Part shown: positions 50,637 to 58,654 of the stretch, in pieces
Position numbering within the stretch: position 1 is the first letter of the stretch
How the letters are laid out: every line of letters starts with the position of its first letter
Assembly: GCA_001303785.1 (NCBI GenBank)
Contig: LJUJ01000008.1
Span: 62,001 to 126,000 of the forward strand
Reading direction: 5' to 3'
DNA: 64,000 nt
Origin: Caldifarciminota bacterium SM23_42
GTDB taxonomy: Bacteria > Hydrothermota > Tepidihabitantia > SM23-42
Translations under genes and position numbers: made by a program
Notes under the pieces: generated by a model
The model's database searches: none
What the model was told of the DNA's origin: nothing
What the model saw: only the letters and a program-made list of their open reading frames with translations

Positions 50637-51341
50637 CTAGCGCTTCTTTGATAATCTTGCGGCCAGGATGCTCAGCTCAAAGAGCAATAGCAAGGGCACC
50701 GATAGCAGTAGCAGGGTAAAGAAGTCGCCAGTAGGGGTAATAACCGCACATAGAATCAAAACGGCAACGATGGCTTCGGGCCTGTGCTTTCTTATTGTGT
50801 CAACATCCACGATACCCAACCTCATCAAGAAAAAGACGATTAGCGGCAGTTGGAACAATACACCACTTCCTAACATACACCAGAGGAAAAAATTCAGGTA
50901 TTTCCCAATGTTCAGCAGGGGTTGAATCGTGTCACTGCCAAAAGAAAGCAGGAATTTCAGACCGTACGGTATGAGTATGTAGTATCCGAAAAGAATGCCG
51001 ATCACGAACAGGATGAGCCCCGAACCGATGTAGCTGAGCGAAATTCTTCTTTCACTTTTGGTTAGACCCGGGCCGATGAACGCCCAAGTCTGATACAGCA
51101 AGAAAGGAAAAGCTATGATTATTCCTAAGAATAGTGCCACTTTGATCTGAGCAACGAACGCTTCTGCTGGTGCAAAGAAGTAGGTGGTCTCCAGCGAAGC
51201 GCGTTGAATTATCATGCCCATGACCTTTTTCGCAAAGAAGAAGCCAGCGATCGTGAACACCGCGACCCCAGCGATTGAGTACAGAATTCTCTTCCTGAGT
51301 TCTTCTAGGTGCTCAATGAATGTTGTCCGCTTTTCGTTCAT
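50637..51341 (-). CDS. tatC: twin-arginine translocase subunit TatC
   Basis: 234 residues with six transmembrane helices: the FIEHLEELRKRI start, FFAPAEAFVAQIKVALFLG with the conserved Glu, FPFLLYQTWAFIGPGL, and GSGVLFQLPLIVFFLMRLGIV broken by Pro. TatC recognises twin-arginine signal peptides at the inner membrane. No tatA/tatB in this window. No strong Shine-Dalgarno sequence. Confidence 0.93.
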   Translation of the reverse strand: MNEKRTTFIEHLEELRKRILYSIAGVAVFTIAGFFFAKKVMGMIIQRASLETTYFFAPAEAFVAQIKVALFLGIIIAFPFLLYQTWAFIGPGLTKSERRISLSYIGSGLILFVIGILFGYYILIPYGLKFLLSFGSDTIQPLLNIGKYLNFFLWCMLGSGVLFQLPLIVFFLMRLGIVDVDTIRKHRPEAIVAVLILCAVITPTGDFFTLLLLSVPLLLLFELSILAARLSKKR

Positions 51342-51371
51342 GTGATATGCCGATATGAGATTGCTTCGGCT

Positions 51372-52832
51372 CTAATCGCGATACTCAAGAGGGAGGGAAT
51401 ATGCTGAGTTTTTTGATATGGCAAGGATTCGTTCGTCGATCACGAATACATAGTCATAATGTATCCGTGGCAAATTGTAGATGACTTTGTACGTTGCGGA
51501 TGCGGGATCGTAGTAATAGATGCCCGAGTAGGTTGCGCAGTAAAGAACATCGTTGTCGGTGTCGATGTCATAGATGTTAAAGTAAGGGAGAAGCATCCAG
51601 CTGCTGTCGGTGCCTAGTGAATCGTCGACCACATCCGAATACCGTATGATTTGATTATTAAGGCCAAGAGAGTAGATATCATTTTCGATGCTGACGATGT
51701 CCTTCACGCCGAAATTGTATATGGTGGACCATCCCTCAATCACTTTGTTGTATTTGTACAGGGCAAATTCTCCTCCCACGTAGACTGCTTTCTCGGTAGG
51801 GTGAATGTAGTACACTGCATACCGATCCGGGCCGAAAGGTATCTCGATACTACTGCCTTTGATGATCTTATACATCCCAGAACGCGTTCCGACGTAGATA
51901 TTATCCTCATCTGAACCCAGCGACAATACGTTTGTGTTGAAATTACCTACGGGAAATTCAAGTGAACCGCTTGTCCTTAAAACCAGATTATCTCGAGCGA
52001 GGAAAATATCATCGTCAATGGTAACGATGTCGGTCACCACGCGGTCCAAGCGAAGGTACTGCCAGTTTTTGTCGCCCGTTCGATAAGAAGATATTCCTGA
52101 CGTGCACAGGAAATAGAGCCTTTCGGCAGATTTCTTGACGGTCGTAATTCGGGAATCAAGTGGGCCGTGGACGATGCGTTCGTTTTGCAGCGATATTTTG
52201 TTGTATTTCAATAAGCCATATTGATCAGTGCCGACATATAGATACATGCCGTCATCGTAGATTGACGTTATTGCGTATTGATGAAAAGGCATCTGTGAGG
52301 TTTGGGCGTCGTCATAATAGTAGTACGGGTTGAGGAATGGATACTCCCGGGTATCGCTCGGAGATGTCTTTTTGTACCAGCTCAGATTTTGTGGAAAATA
52401 ACTAACGTTGGATAATACTCCGGTTGTTTTGTCGAGGGCGTACTTCTCGCTTGTCTCGGTACCCTCGATGTACAGCATGCTCGCATCGATGGCAAATCTA
52501 TATACGACGCAAGAGATAGGGTACTCCCTCAGATTATAAGTAGTTTGAGAAAGACGGAGGACACGGTCTGGACAGACAATCCAGAGGTCATTGGTGTACC
52601 GGTCATACCCTACCAGTTCAGGGACGCAATCGAAATATATCGATTTCTCAAAGGTGAAGCTTTGTTTGTTTATGAACAGCAGATGTTGACCACTCACGGC
52701 AAACACTTGCAGATCAGAGGTGGCAATTGATTTGACTTTTCCGAGAGGAGGCATTATTGTATAACGGTCCCACATTGCATTCCGCGGGTAGATATTGACC
52801 TGAAGCAAGAAACAGAGTAAAAGATTGATCAT
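51372..52832 (-). CDS. secreted beta-propeller-like protein
   Basis: 486 residues from the ATG at 52832. N-terminal hydrophobic stretch INLLLCFLLQVN as a short signal. The rest is repeats of beta strands with the pattern of sensor-type propellers: DGMYLYVGTDQYGLLKYN, EDNIYVGTRSGMYKI, DNDVLYCATYSGIYYYD. No catalytic signature. Between nnr (overlap of the start region) and tatC; its role is unknown. GTG one codon upstream is an alternative start. Confidence 0.68.
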   Translation of the reverse strand: MINLLLCFLLQVNIYPRNAMWDRYTIMPPLGKVKSIATSDLQVFAVSGQHLLFINKQSFTFEKSIYFDCVPELVGYDRYTNDLWIVCPDRVLRLSQTTYNLREYPISCVVYRFAIDASMLYIEGTETSEKYALDKTTGVLSNVSYFPQNLSWYKKTSPSDTREYPFLNPYYYYDDAQTSQMPFHQYAITSIYDDGMYLYVGTDQYGLLKYNKISLQNERIVHGPLDSRITTVKKSAERLYFLCTSGISSYRTGDKNWQYLRLDRVVTDIVTIDDDIFLARDNLVLRTSGSLEFPVGNFNTNVLSLGSDEDNIYVGTRSGMYKIIKGSSIEIPFGPDRYAVYYIHPTEKAVYVGGEFALYKYNKVIEGWSTIYNFGVKDIVSIENDIYSLGLNNQIIRYSDVVDDSLGTDSSWMLLPYFNIYDIDTDNDVLYCATYSGIYYYDPASATYKVIYNLPRIHYDYVFVIDERILAISKNSAYSLPLEYRD

Positions 52833-52838
52833 CACATT

Positions 52839-54392
52839 TTATTGTGCAAACTCTCTCCTCAGAAGAAAATTCATGGCTTTGGGAAGGTAGTCTATCAAGT
52901 CTCCAGCCATGAGTGTGTATTCATTTGTCTCATCCATTGCCCGGTCAGCGCATAATCCGTGCAGAAAGACGCCGGTAATGGCAGCGTCCAATAACGTCTG
53001 GCCTTGCGCCAGTAGACCGCTGATCATACCGACTAGAACATCACCGGTACCGGCCGAGGCGAGTCCCGAGTTACCCGTTGGATTCACATACGTTGTGCCA
53101 TCCGGCGCAGCGATTACGGTTGGTGCTCCCTTGAGTACCAGGATGCAGTCAAATCTCTTGGCATACGTCGTCGCCAGTTCGACTCTTCTCCGGTTGATTT
53201 CGCGCGGTTTGATCTTTACTAATCTAGCCAATTCACCGGGATGTGGTGTAAGTATGAATGGTGCCTTGATTTTCTTGAAGGTTCCCGGATGTTGGGCAAG
53301 AATATTGATCGCGTCAGCGTCAATTATCAGGGGTACGGTGATCTCAGGTAATATGAGACGGAGGAACTCGGCAGTCTCTGGGTGCGTCGTGATTCCAGGG
53401 CCGAGGACGACTGCCTCGCTGATTTTTGCGAGGCGTAGCAGTTGCCCTGCTGCTTTTGAGCTTATTGTTTCGTCCGCCGTCTGTGCCAACGGTACCTTAA
53501 CGACCTCCAGTAGTCTGGATTCCAGAGCATCCATGATGCCGCGTGGCGCAGCCAGGCGGACCAGACCAGCACCCACCTTGAGAGCCGAGTGGGAGGCCAG
53601 CGCCGCAGCCCCAGAAAACCCACGTGCGCCCGCGACGACTAGTACATTTCCAAAGGTTCCCTTGTTGCCGTCGGGCGGACGGTAAGGAATCAGTGAGAGA
53701 ATATCGTCGTATTCGATGACCCGTGGGAATTCATTATCGATCAATGAATAAGGTATGCCAATGTCAATCGTATACAAGTCTCCACAGAACGCTCGACCTG
53801 GGAATAGGTAGTTGCCTCTTTTGGGTAGGCACATGGTGGCTGTAGCATCAGCAATGACACATGTCTTCTTGAATTGACCGTCGTCGCCATTGACACCTGA
53901 AGGGATATCGATTGATAAGACAAACGCCTCGGTATTATTGATGAGTTCAATCGCTTGATAATGGATACCTTTCGGCATACCACTGAAGCCGGTGCCAAAG
54001 ATTCCGTCGACTATCACTCTCGGATTGAATGCGCGGTTCACGTTATCGAGATTGCCGAAGCGGGCAGTGGGGTATATGTCTAACTTTGCCTTCTTAGCGA
54101 GGTCGAAGTTGAGCAAGGCGTCGCCCTTCAACTCGTTCACTTTGCCCAGAAGCACAATTTTCACGAGGGCCCCGCGATTGTGCAGATGTCGGCCAATGAC
54201 AAATCCATCACCTCCGTTGTTACCCTTACCGCAGATGATCAACACCCTCAAATCCTCCAGAGGGAAGTAATTATCGAGCACGTCAACGCAACCACGGCCG
54301 GCATTTTCCATGAGAACAGCGCTGGGAATACCTAGTTCGTTCATCGCCCAGGTGTCGATCTTCTTCATCTCGGCATTGGTAACTAGTCGCAT
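52839..54392 (-). CDS. nnr: bifunctional NAD(P)H-hydrate epimerase and ADP-dependent dehydratase
   Basis: 517 residues from the ATG at 54392 (MRLVTNAEM), chosen because the -10 ends five bases upstream; an ATG farther upstream would overlap the promoter. N-terminal YjeF epimerase domain (residues 1-215: ENAGRGCVDVL, CGKGNNGGDGFVIGRHL, IVDGIFGTGFSG). C-terminal ribokinase-fold dehydratase (TPHPGELARL, NSGLASAGTGDVLVGMISG). Repairs damaged, hydrated NADH and NADPH in the cytosol. Confidence 0.94.
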   Translation of the reverse strand: MRLVTNAEMKKIDTWAMNELGIPSAVLMENAGRGCVDVLDNYFPLEDLRVLIICGKGNNGGDGFVIGRHLHNRGALVKIVLLGKVNELKGDALLNFDLAKKAKLDIYPTARFGNLDNVNRAFNPRVIVDGIFGTGFSGMPKGIHYQAIELINNTEAFVLSIDIPSGVNGDDGQFKKTCVIADATATMCLPKRGNYLFPGRAFCGDLYTIDIGIPYSLIDNEFPRVIEYDDILSLIPYRPPDGNKGTFGNVLVVAGARGFSGAAALASHSALKVGAGLVRLAAPRGIMDALESRLLEVVKVPLAQTADETISSKAAGQLLRLAKISEAVVLGPGITTHPETAEFLRLILPEITVPLIIDADAINILAQHPGTFKKIKAPFILTPHPGELARLVKIKPREINRRRVELATTYAKRFDCILVLKGAPTVIAAPDGTTYVNPTGNSGLASAGTGDVLVGMISGLLAQGQTLLDAAITGVFLHGLCADRAMDETNEYTLMAGDLIDYLPKAMNFLLRREFAQ

Positions 54393-54397
54393 ACAAA

Positions 54398-54425
54398 ATT
54401 CTATGGAAAAAAATGAGAAAGTCAA
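54398..54425 (-). promoter_or_regulatory. leaderless-type promoter of nnr
   Basis: On the minus strand: TTGACT (54420-54425), a 16-bp T-rich spacer, TAGAAT (54398-54403), five bases, ATG at 54392. Confidence 0.78.
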
Positions 54426-54541
54426 TATTCAATGGCTTCGACACGCATTAACAGGGTGGAGCGAAAAGACGTGCAACAGTATTGAGCTAGGAAAGGACTA
54501 AACGACAGCACGCGTACGCTGTCGAATCTATGAGTGTGGGC

Positions 54542-54569
54542 TTGACTTAGTGCATGGAATATATATAAT
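54542..54569 (+). promoter_or_regulatory. promoter of yajC operon
   Basis: TTGACT (54542-54547), a 16-bp spacer, TATAAT (54564-54569), then a leader with AAAGGAG before the ATG at 54587. Confidence 0.8.
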
Positions 54570-54586
54570 CTGCAAAGGAGTAGAAA

Positions 54587-54892
54587 ATGATTTTTTTCTT
54601 ATTTGGTCAGAGCTCAGGGCAGAGTAATCCCATCATGGGTTTGCTGCCATTGATACTCATATTTGTTGTTTTTTATTTTCTCTTGATTCTGCCACAACAA
54701 AGAAAACAGAAGCAACACAGAAGATTGATAGCCGAGTTAAATAAGGGGGATCGTGTTGTGACGTCCTCTGGTATCCGGGGCACAATAGCTAACGTGAAAG
54801 AGGATACCATCACCCTTCTAATCGCAGACGGCGTAAAGATTGAGCTGGAAAAGGGACACATTGTAAACAAATTAAAGCCCAGCGGTAGTTAA
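54587..54892 (+). CDS. yajC: preprotein translocase accessory subunit YajC
   Basis: 101 residues: one transmembrane helix at about 18-38 (GLLPLILIFVVFYFLLILPQ, then QRKQKQH) and a small cytosolic domain with NKGDRVVTSSGIRGTIANV. YajC joins SecDF at the SecYEG channel. First in the yajC-def-fmt-rsmB operon. Confidence 0.93.
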   Translation: MIFFLFGQSSGQSNPIMGLLPLILIFVVFYFLLILPQQRKQKQHRRLIAELNKGDRVVTSSGIRGTIANVKEDTITLLIADGVKIELEKGHIVNKLKPSGS

Positions 54893-54934
54893 GACCAACT
54901 TACATAGTTCGGGGCAGCAGACACGGAGTAAAAA

Positions 54935-55456
54935 TTGGCACTGTCGGTTCTAAAATATCCAGCATCAGGGTTGAGAAAGAAGGCCGCGCCAGTAGAGAAG
55001 ATCGGTGAAGAGATCTTCAATCTGGTCGAGGCCATGATTGAGACCATGCTTACGGAAGACGGCCTTGGTCTGGCGGCTAATCAGGTTGGCAAGGATTCAA
55101 GGATTTTCGTCTTGAACACGACACCGCGTGAGGAACAACCGCAGTCCATGGCTTTCATCAACCCGGTCGTGCTCCATCAAGAAGGCGAGGTGAAAGGTGA
55201 AGAAGGTTGCTTGAGTTTTCCCGAACTCTATTTGGATATTGCAAGACCCGAGAAGGTACGAATCTATGCAAAGGATTTATATAATGAGGGTTTTATACTC
55301 GACGTAGCAGGGATCCTAGCCCGCGCCGTAATGCATGAAATGGATCATCTGAATGGTATTCTATTTATCGATCACGCGGCGGACACGGATCGTGAAAATC
55401 TCCAAAAATACCTGGCTGGTCTGGCAAAAGAAGTTGAGGTCCGTGAAGAACGATGA
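54935..55456 (+). CDS. def: peptide deformylase
   Basis: 173 residues from TTG behind CGGAG. The three catalytic motifs are GLGLAANQVG (about 44-53), EEGCLSFPE with the metal Cys (about 88-96) and HEMDHLNG (about 132-139). It removes the formyl group from N-terminal Met. Overlaps fmt by four bases. Confidence 0.96.
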   Translation: MALSVLKYPASGLRKKAAPVEKIGEEIFNLVEAMIETMLTEDGLGLAANQVGKDSRIFVLNTTPREEQPQSMAFINPVVLHQEGEVKGEEGCLSFPELYLDIARPEKVRIYAKDLYNEGFILDVAGILARAVMHEMDHLNGILFIDHAADTDRENLQKYLAGLAKEVEVREER

Positions 55457-56370
55457 ACATATTCTTTTTTGGCTCGACGGACTTTTCCTTACCCATATTG
55501 CAGCGTATTCATGAAGCATTCGGCGTTTCGGGTGTTGTGATTACGAAACCAAGACCGAGGGGCCGGGGTTTGAGAACGACACCACCGCGCGTCGCCGAAT
55601 GGGCTGAGCGCCTCGGGTTGAACATATACATGCCCGATGATCCGAACAGCGAAGCTTTCATCGACGAATTGAGAGAACTGAGGCCGGATTTGTTCGTGCT
55701 TTCCGCGTACGGGTACATCTTGAGCAAGACTTTGCTTCAGCTTGCCCGACTCGGAGGGATTAATATTCATCCATCATTGTTGCCTAGATATCGAGGCGCT
55801 GCACCGATTCAGAGAGCCATCATGGCCGGTGAGGAAAGAACAGGGATTACCATATTTTTTATGGACGAGAAGGTTGATCACGGCGAGGTAATTGCTCAGC
55901 GTGAGATACCGATTGAAAAAGATGATACCTATGGTTCGCTTGCTGACAAACTCGCGCACCTGGGTGCCGAAATGATAACCGGTGTTATACAGAGGGTGAA
56001 ATCCGATAGTCATGAGCTAACCAAACAGCAAGAGGGAAAAGCATCATATGCGCCTAAGATAAAGAAGCAGGAATTTTTCATCAACTGGGAGCAGACTGCG
56101 GAAAAGGTATATAACCATATTCGGGCTCTGTTGCCCCGACCCGCAGCAAGAACGCATTTCAGGCAGCGTGAGTTGATGATCACGCGGGTACAGCTCGGAG
56201 ACAGGAAACTTTCACCTGGGATGCTCTCGGTGGAAGATAAGAGATTGTACGTTGGTGCGGGTAACGGATCACTCGAGCTGCTTGAGGTCAAACCAGAGGG
56301 CCGCAAAGCAATGTCGGCTCGTGATTTCATCAATGGTTATCGCATACAAGAAGGAGAGGTGTTAGGATGA
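55453..56370 (+). CDS. fmt: methionyl-tRNA formyltransferase
   Basis: 305 residues. GSTDFSLPIL start, catalytic segment GGINIHPSLLPRYRGAAPIQ (Asn-His, plus SLLPRYRG), and MDEKVDHGEV. The C-terminal anticodon-side domain from about 210 carries NWEQTAEKVYNHIRAL. It formylates initiator Met-tRNA. Overlaps rsmB by four bases. Confidence 0.95.
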   Translation: MNIFFFGSTDFSLPILQRIHEAFGVSGVVITKPRPRGRGLRTTPPRVAEWAERLGLNIYMPDDPNSEAFIDELRELRPDLFVLSAYGYILSKTLLQLARLGGINIHPSLLPRYRGAAPIQRAIMAGEERTGITIFFMDEKVDHGEVIAQREIPIEKDDTYGSLADKLAHLGAEMITGVIQRVKSDSHELTKQQEGKASYAPKIKKQEFFINWEQTAEKVYNHIRALLPRPAARTHFRQRELMITRVQLGDRKLSPGMLSVEDKRLYVGAGNGSLELLEVKPEGRKAMSARDFINGYRIQEGEVLG

Positions 56371-57623
56371 CTGCGCGTGAGGCAGCGCTCAATGCGCTCT
56401 GTGAAGTGGAAGAGGGGAAGAATCTCAAAGACGCCTTGGGTGCGATCTTTGAAAAAAACGAAATCAAGGATGAGGATCGACAACTCGCAAATGAACTGGC
56501 GTTTGGTACGCTGCGGCATCGTGAAGAAATAGACCAGATAATCAGAGAAACCCTGACCGGTGATTTCTTCTCGCTCGATATCGTACTCAAGAATGTATTG
56601 AGAATCGCTGTTTATCAGTATTTGTTTTTCGACCGGATACCGATTTATGCAATCGTTAACGAAGCGGTCAATTTCGGACGAAACCTGAAAGAAAAAGGTT
56701 TGATCAATGCCCTGCTGCGCGGTGTTATTAGAAACAAGCGGGTTCAGGTATTACGCGAGCCACGTGCCTGGGTTTTTCGGAAAATCATTGAAGCCTACCA
56801 GGTAGAGGGCGAGAAGATCATAGAATGTTTCAAGATTCGTCCTACGCCCTATATCCGTATCAATCTATTGAAAAACAGTGTTGAAGAGGCGCGAGAAAGA
56901 TTACGCATGAACGGCTTGGATTTCAGACCTGCGAACTGGTTTTCCGAATTTAAGTCGGTCGATCATCTCAGTTTAATCATCAACAGTCCCCTGATGAAGC
57001 AAGGATACATTTCGATTCATGACGAAGCACAGGGTTTGGTTTGCCACCTCGTGGCTCCGAAGCCAGGGGAGAAAATCGTCGACCTCTGCTCGGCACCAGG
57101 GAGCAAGGCAACCTATATGGCCGAGTTAATGCAGAATGAAGGTATGATCATTGCTGTCGAAGTCAGCAATGAGCGATTAAAGTTGGTGGTGGACAACGCG
57201 GATCGATTGGGCATTCGAACCATAAGGCCAGTTATTGCGGATGGCCGTTACTACACTCTCGTAGGTGTAGACAAGGTACTCGTAGACGCGCCGTGCACCA
57301 ATGCTGGTGTTATTGCAAAAAGGCCTGAGGTGAAGGATCGGGTGAACAAAAAGGTTGTTACAAGGTTGGCCAAGCTCCAATACGACCTACTTACAAATGC
57401 GGCAAAATTCTTACGGGTTGGCGGTTCACTAATATACTCAACCTGTAGTATTTTACCCGATGAGAATGAAGATGTCGTTGCGCTGTTTCTGAAGGATAAT
57501 CCTAATTTCGTCGTCGAACCAGCAAAGGATTTCGTGCCGCAAGGCGACGAGTTTCTCAAGGTATTACCTTGTGATCATAACACCGACGGTGTTTTTGCGG
57601 CAAGACTCAAGAAGGTTGAATGA
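56367..57623 (+). CDS. rsmB: 16S rRNA cytosine-967 C5-methyltransferase
   Basis: 418 residues. N-terminal NusB-like RNA-binding domain (1-140: REAALNALCEVEEGKN, NELAFGTLRHREEIDQII) and a methyltransferase domain with VDLCSAPGSKATYMAE, LVDAPCTNAG and the catalytic YSTCSILPDENEDVV. Second Cys pair is as expected for m5C enzymes. Last in the operon; a hairpin follows. Confidence 0.94.
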   Translation: MTAREAALNALCEVEEGKNLKDALGAIFEKNEIKDEDRQLANELAFGTLRHREEIDQIIRETLTGDFFSLDIVLKNVLRIAVYQYLFFDRIPIYAIVNEAVNFGRNLKEKGLINALLRGVIRNKRVQVLREPRAWVFRKIIEAYQVEGEKIIECFKIRPTPYIRINLLKNSVEEARERLRMNGLDFRPANWFSEFKSVDHLSLIINSPLMKQGYISIHDEAQGLVCHLVAPKPGEKIVDLCSAPGSKATYMAELMQNEGMIIAVEVSNERLKLVVDNADRLGIRTIRPVIADGRYYTLVGVDKVLVDAPCTNAGVIAKRPEVKDRVNKKVVTRLAKLQYDLLTNAAKFLRVGGSLIYSTCSILPDENEDVVALFLKDNPNFVVEPAKDFVPQGDEFLKVLPCDHNTDGVFAARLKKVE

Positions 57624-57664
57624 GTTCCCTTTGATGGAATGAAAAAAAGTAGTAAATGATTCGG

Positions 57665-57685
57665 CCCGACATTAGCGATGTCGGG
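57665..57685 (+). terminator. terminator-like hairpin after rsmB
   Basis: CCCGACAT, five bases, ATGTCGGG: an 8-bp perfect stem 42 bases past the stop. No T-run, so termination efficiency is uncertain. Confidence 0.5.
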
Positions 57686-57800
57686 ATCGGTTCTCCGCAA
57701 AATTTGAGTATTCTCGTATAATCATCACAAGAAAAAGCATACATATAGAAATACCCCGTGATTTCATGCCTAATATCATGAATTAAGGCCATATTAGTAC

Positions 57801-57828
57801 TTGACAAATATCAAATAATATGTAAAAT
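57801..57828 (+). promoter_or_regulatory. mraZ promoter
   Basis: TTGACA (57801-57806), a 16-bp spacer, TAAAAT (57823-57828). The -10 is directly abutted by the MraZ repeats. Confidence 0.75.
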
Positions 57829-57852
57829 GGGGTGAAATGGGGAAAAATGGGG
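57828..57852 (+). promoter_or_regulatory. MraZ operator, three TGGGG repeats
   Basis: TGGGG at 57828-57832, 57838-57842 and 57848-57852: three direct repeats with an exact 10-bp period, which is the layout bound by MraZ upstream of its own gene in other bacteria. Here the array starts in the -10 and ends over the start codon, so binding should block transcription. Confidence 0.85.
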
Positions 57853-58329
57853 AACATTAGATTTCGTGGATTCTTCACGCATATCCTAGACGACCGCAAA
57901 CGACTGGCCATACCTAGTCAGTTCCGTAATGTTTTGAATCACGAATCAGAAGGCCGGGTGATTCTCACCCCTGGTTATGATCGTGAAATTGCTGTCTATC
58001 CCTTGAAGATATGGGAGGAGATCGAAGACAAGGAGTTATTGTCTCTCTCCATGGATTACTTACAGTCGCGTCGCTACCGGCGCCATTTCACCTTTGGTAT
58101 CAAGGAGGATCGACTCGATGCCCAAGGAAGAATATTGATCCCAGATTTCTTGCTCGCGCATGCCCGGGTCACCAAGGAAGTCGTGATTGTTGGTGAAATT
58201 AACTACATTGAATTATGGTCTCCTGAGAATTATGCGGTGTTTGGTAAGGAAGTTGAGAAATTCTATTCAGAAGATGCTGAAGGCATCGAACGTTTAAGAA
58301 GGAGGAAAGATGAAAATACAAGCCGTTGA
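57847..58329 (+). CDS. mraZ: transcriptional regulator MraZ
   Basis: 160 residues from the ATG at 57847 (MGNIRFRGFFTHILDDRKRL). A GTG five codons earlier is in frame but lies inside the operator repeats. Two AbrB-type swapped-hairpin repeats: DDRKRLAIPSQFR and DAQGRILIPDFLLAHA. Represses the dcw cluster by binding the TGGGG array. Followed, with 20-base overlap, by the STAS gene. Confidence 0.94.
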   Translation: MGNIRFRGFFTHILDDRKRLAIPSQFRNVLNHESEGRVILTPGYDREIAVYPLKIWEEIEDKELLSLSMDYLQSRRYRRHFTFGIKEDRLDAQGRILIPDFLLAHARVTKEVVIVGEINYIELWSPENYAVFGKEVEKFYSEDAEGIERLRRRKDENTSR

Positions 58330-58651
58330 GGCAATGAATGACAAGAAGGTTTCATTTTTTCTGCCGAGTGGTGAAATCGACGAGCCTGGATTCGAAAAGA
58401 TAGAACTCAAGTTTAAACAGATGATCGAAGAGGGTGATTTCAATATAATAATCGATCTTTCGCGGGTGAGTCATATTAACTACAAGGTCGTCGGATGGCT
58501 CATCGAATATCAACAGAAATTCAAGAAATACGGGGGTGATATAAAGCTCGTAAACGTTTCACCCTACTTGTACGATATCTTAAGATTATACGGCTTTTAT
58601 CCGTTTGAAATCTATCCATCACGCAGAGCCGCGCTCAAGAGCTTCGCCTGA
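58310..58651 (+). CDS. STAS-domain protein lacking the phosphorylation-site serine
   Basis: 113 residues, one STAS (anti-sigma-factor antagonist) domain: FNIIIDLSRVSHINYKVVGW, with the beta strand and helix start as in SpoIIAA. Where SpoIIAA has D-S-S-G, this has N-Y-K-V, so the phosphorylated Ser is absent. AGGAGG lies inside the mraZ end. A STAS gene inserted between mraZ and rsmH is not a standard part of dcw clusters. Regulation of cell-wall genes by partner switching, or a structural role, is open. Confidence 0.8.
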   Translation: MKIQAVEAMNDKKVSFFLPSGEIDEPGFEKIELKFKQMIEEGDFNIIIDLSRVSHINYKVVGWLIEYQQKFKKYGGDIKLVNVSPYLYDILRLYGFYPFEIYPSRRAALKSFA

Positions 58652-58654
58652 TTG

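Noticed and set aside
52909-53685. 258-codon frame antisense to nnr
   Set aside because: It lies wholly inside the well-supported nnr gene, and its Ala/Ser/Pro composition is typical of shadow frames.
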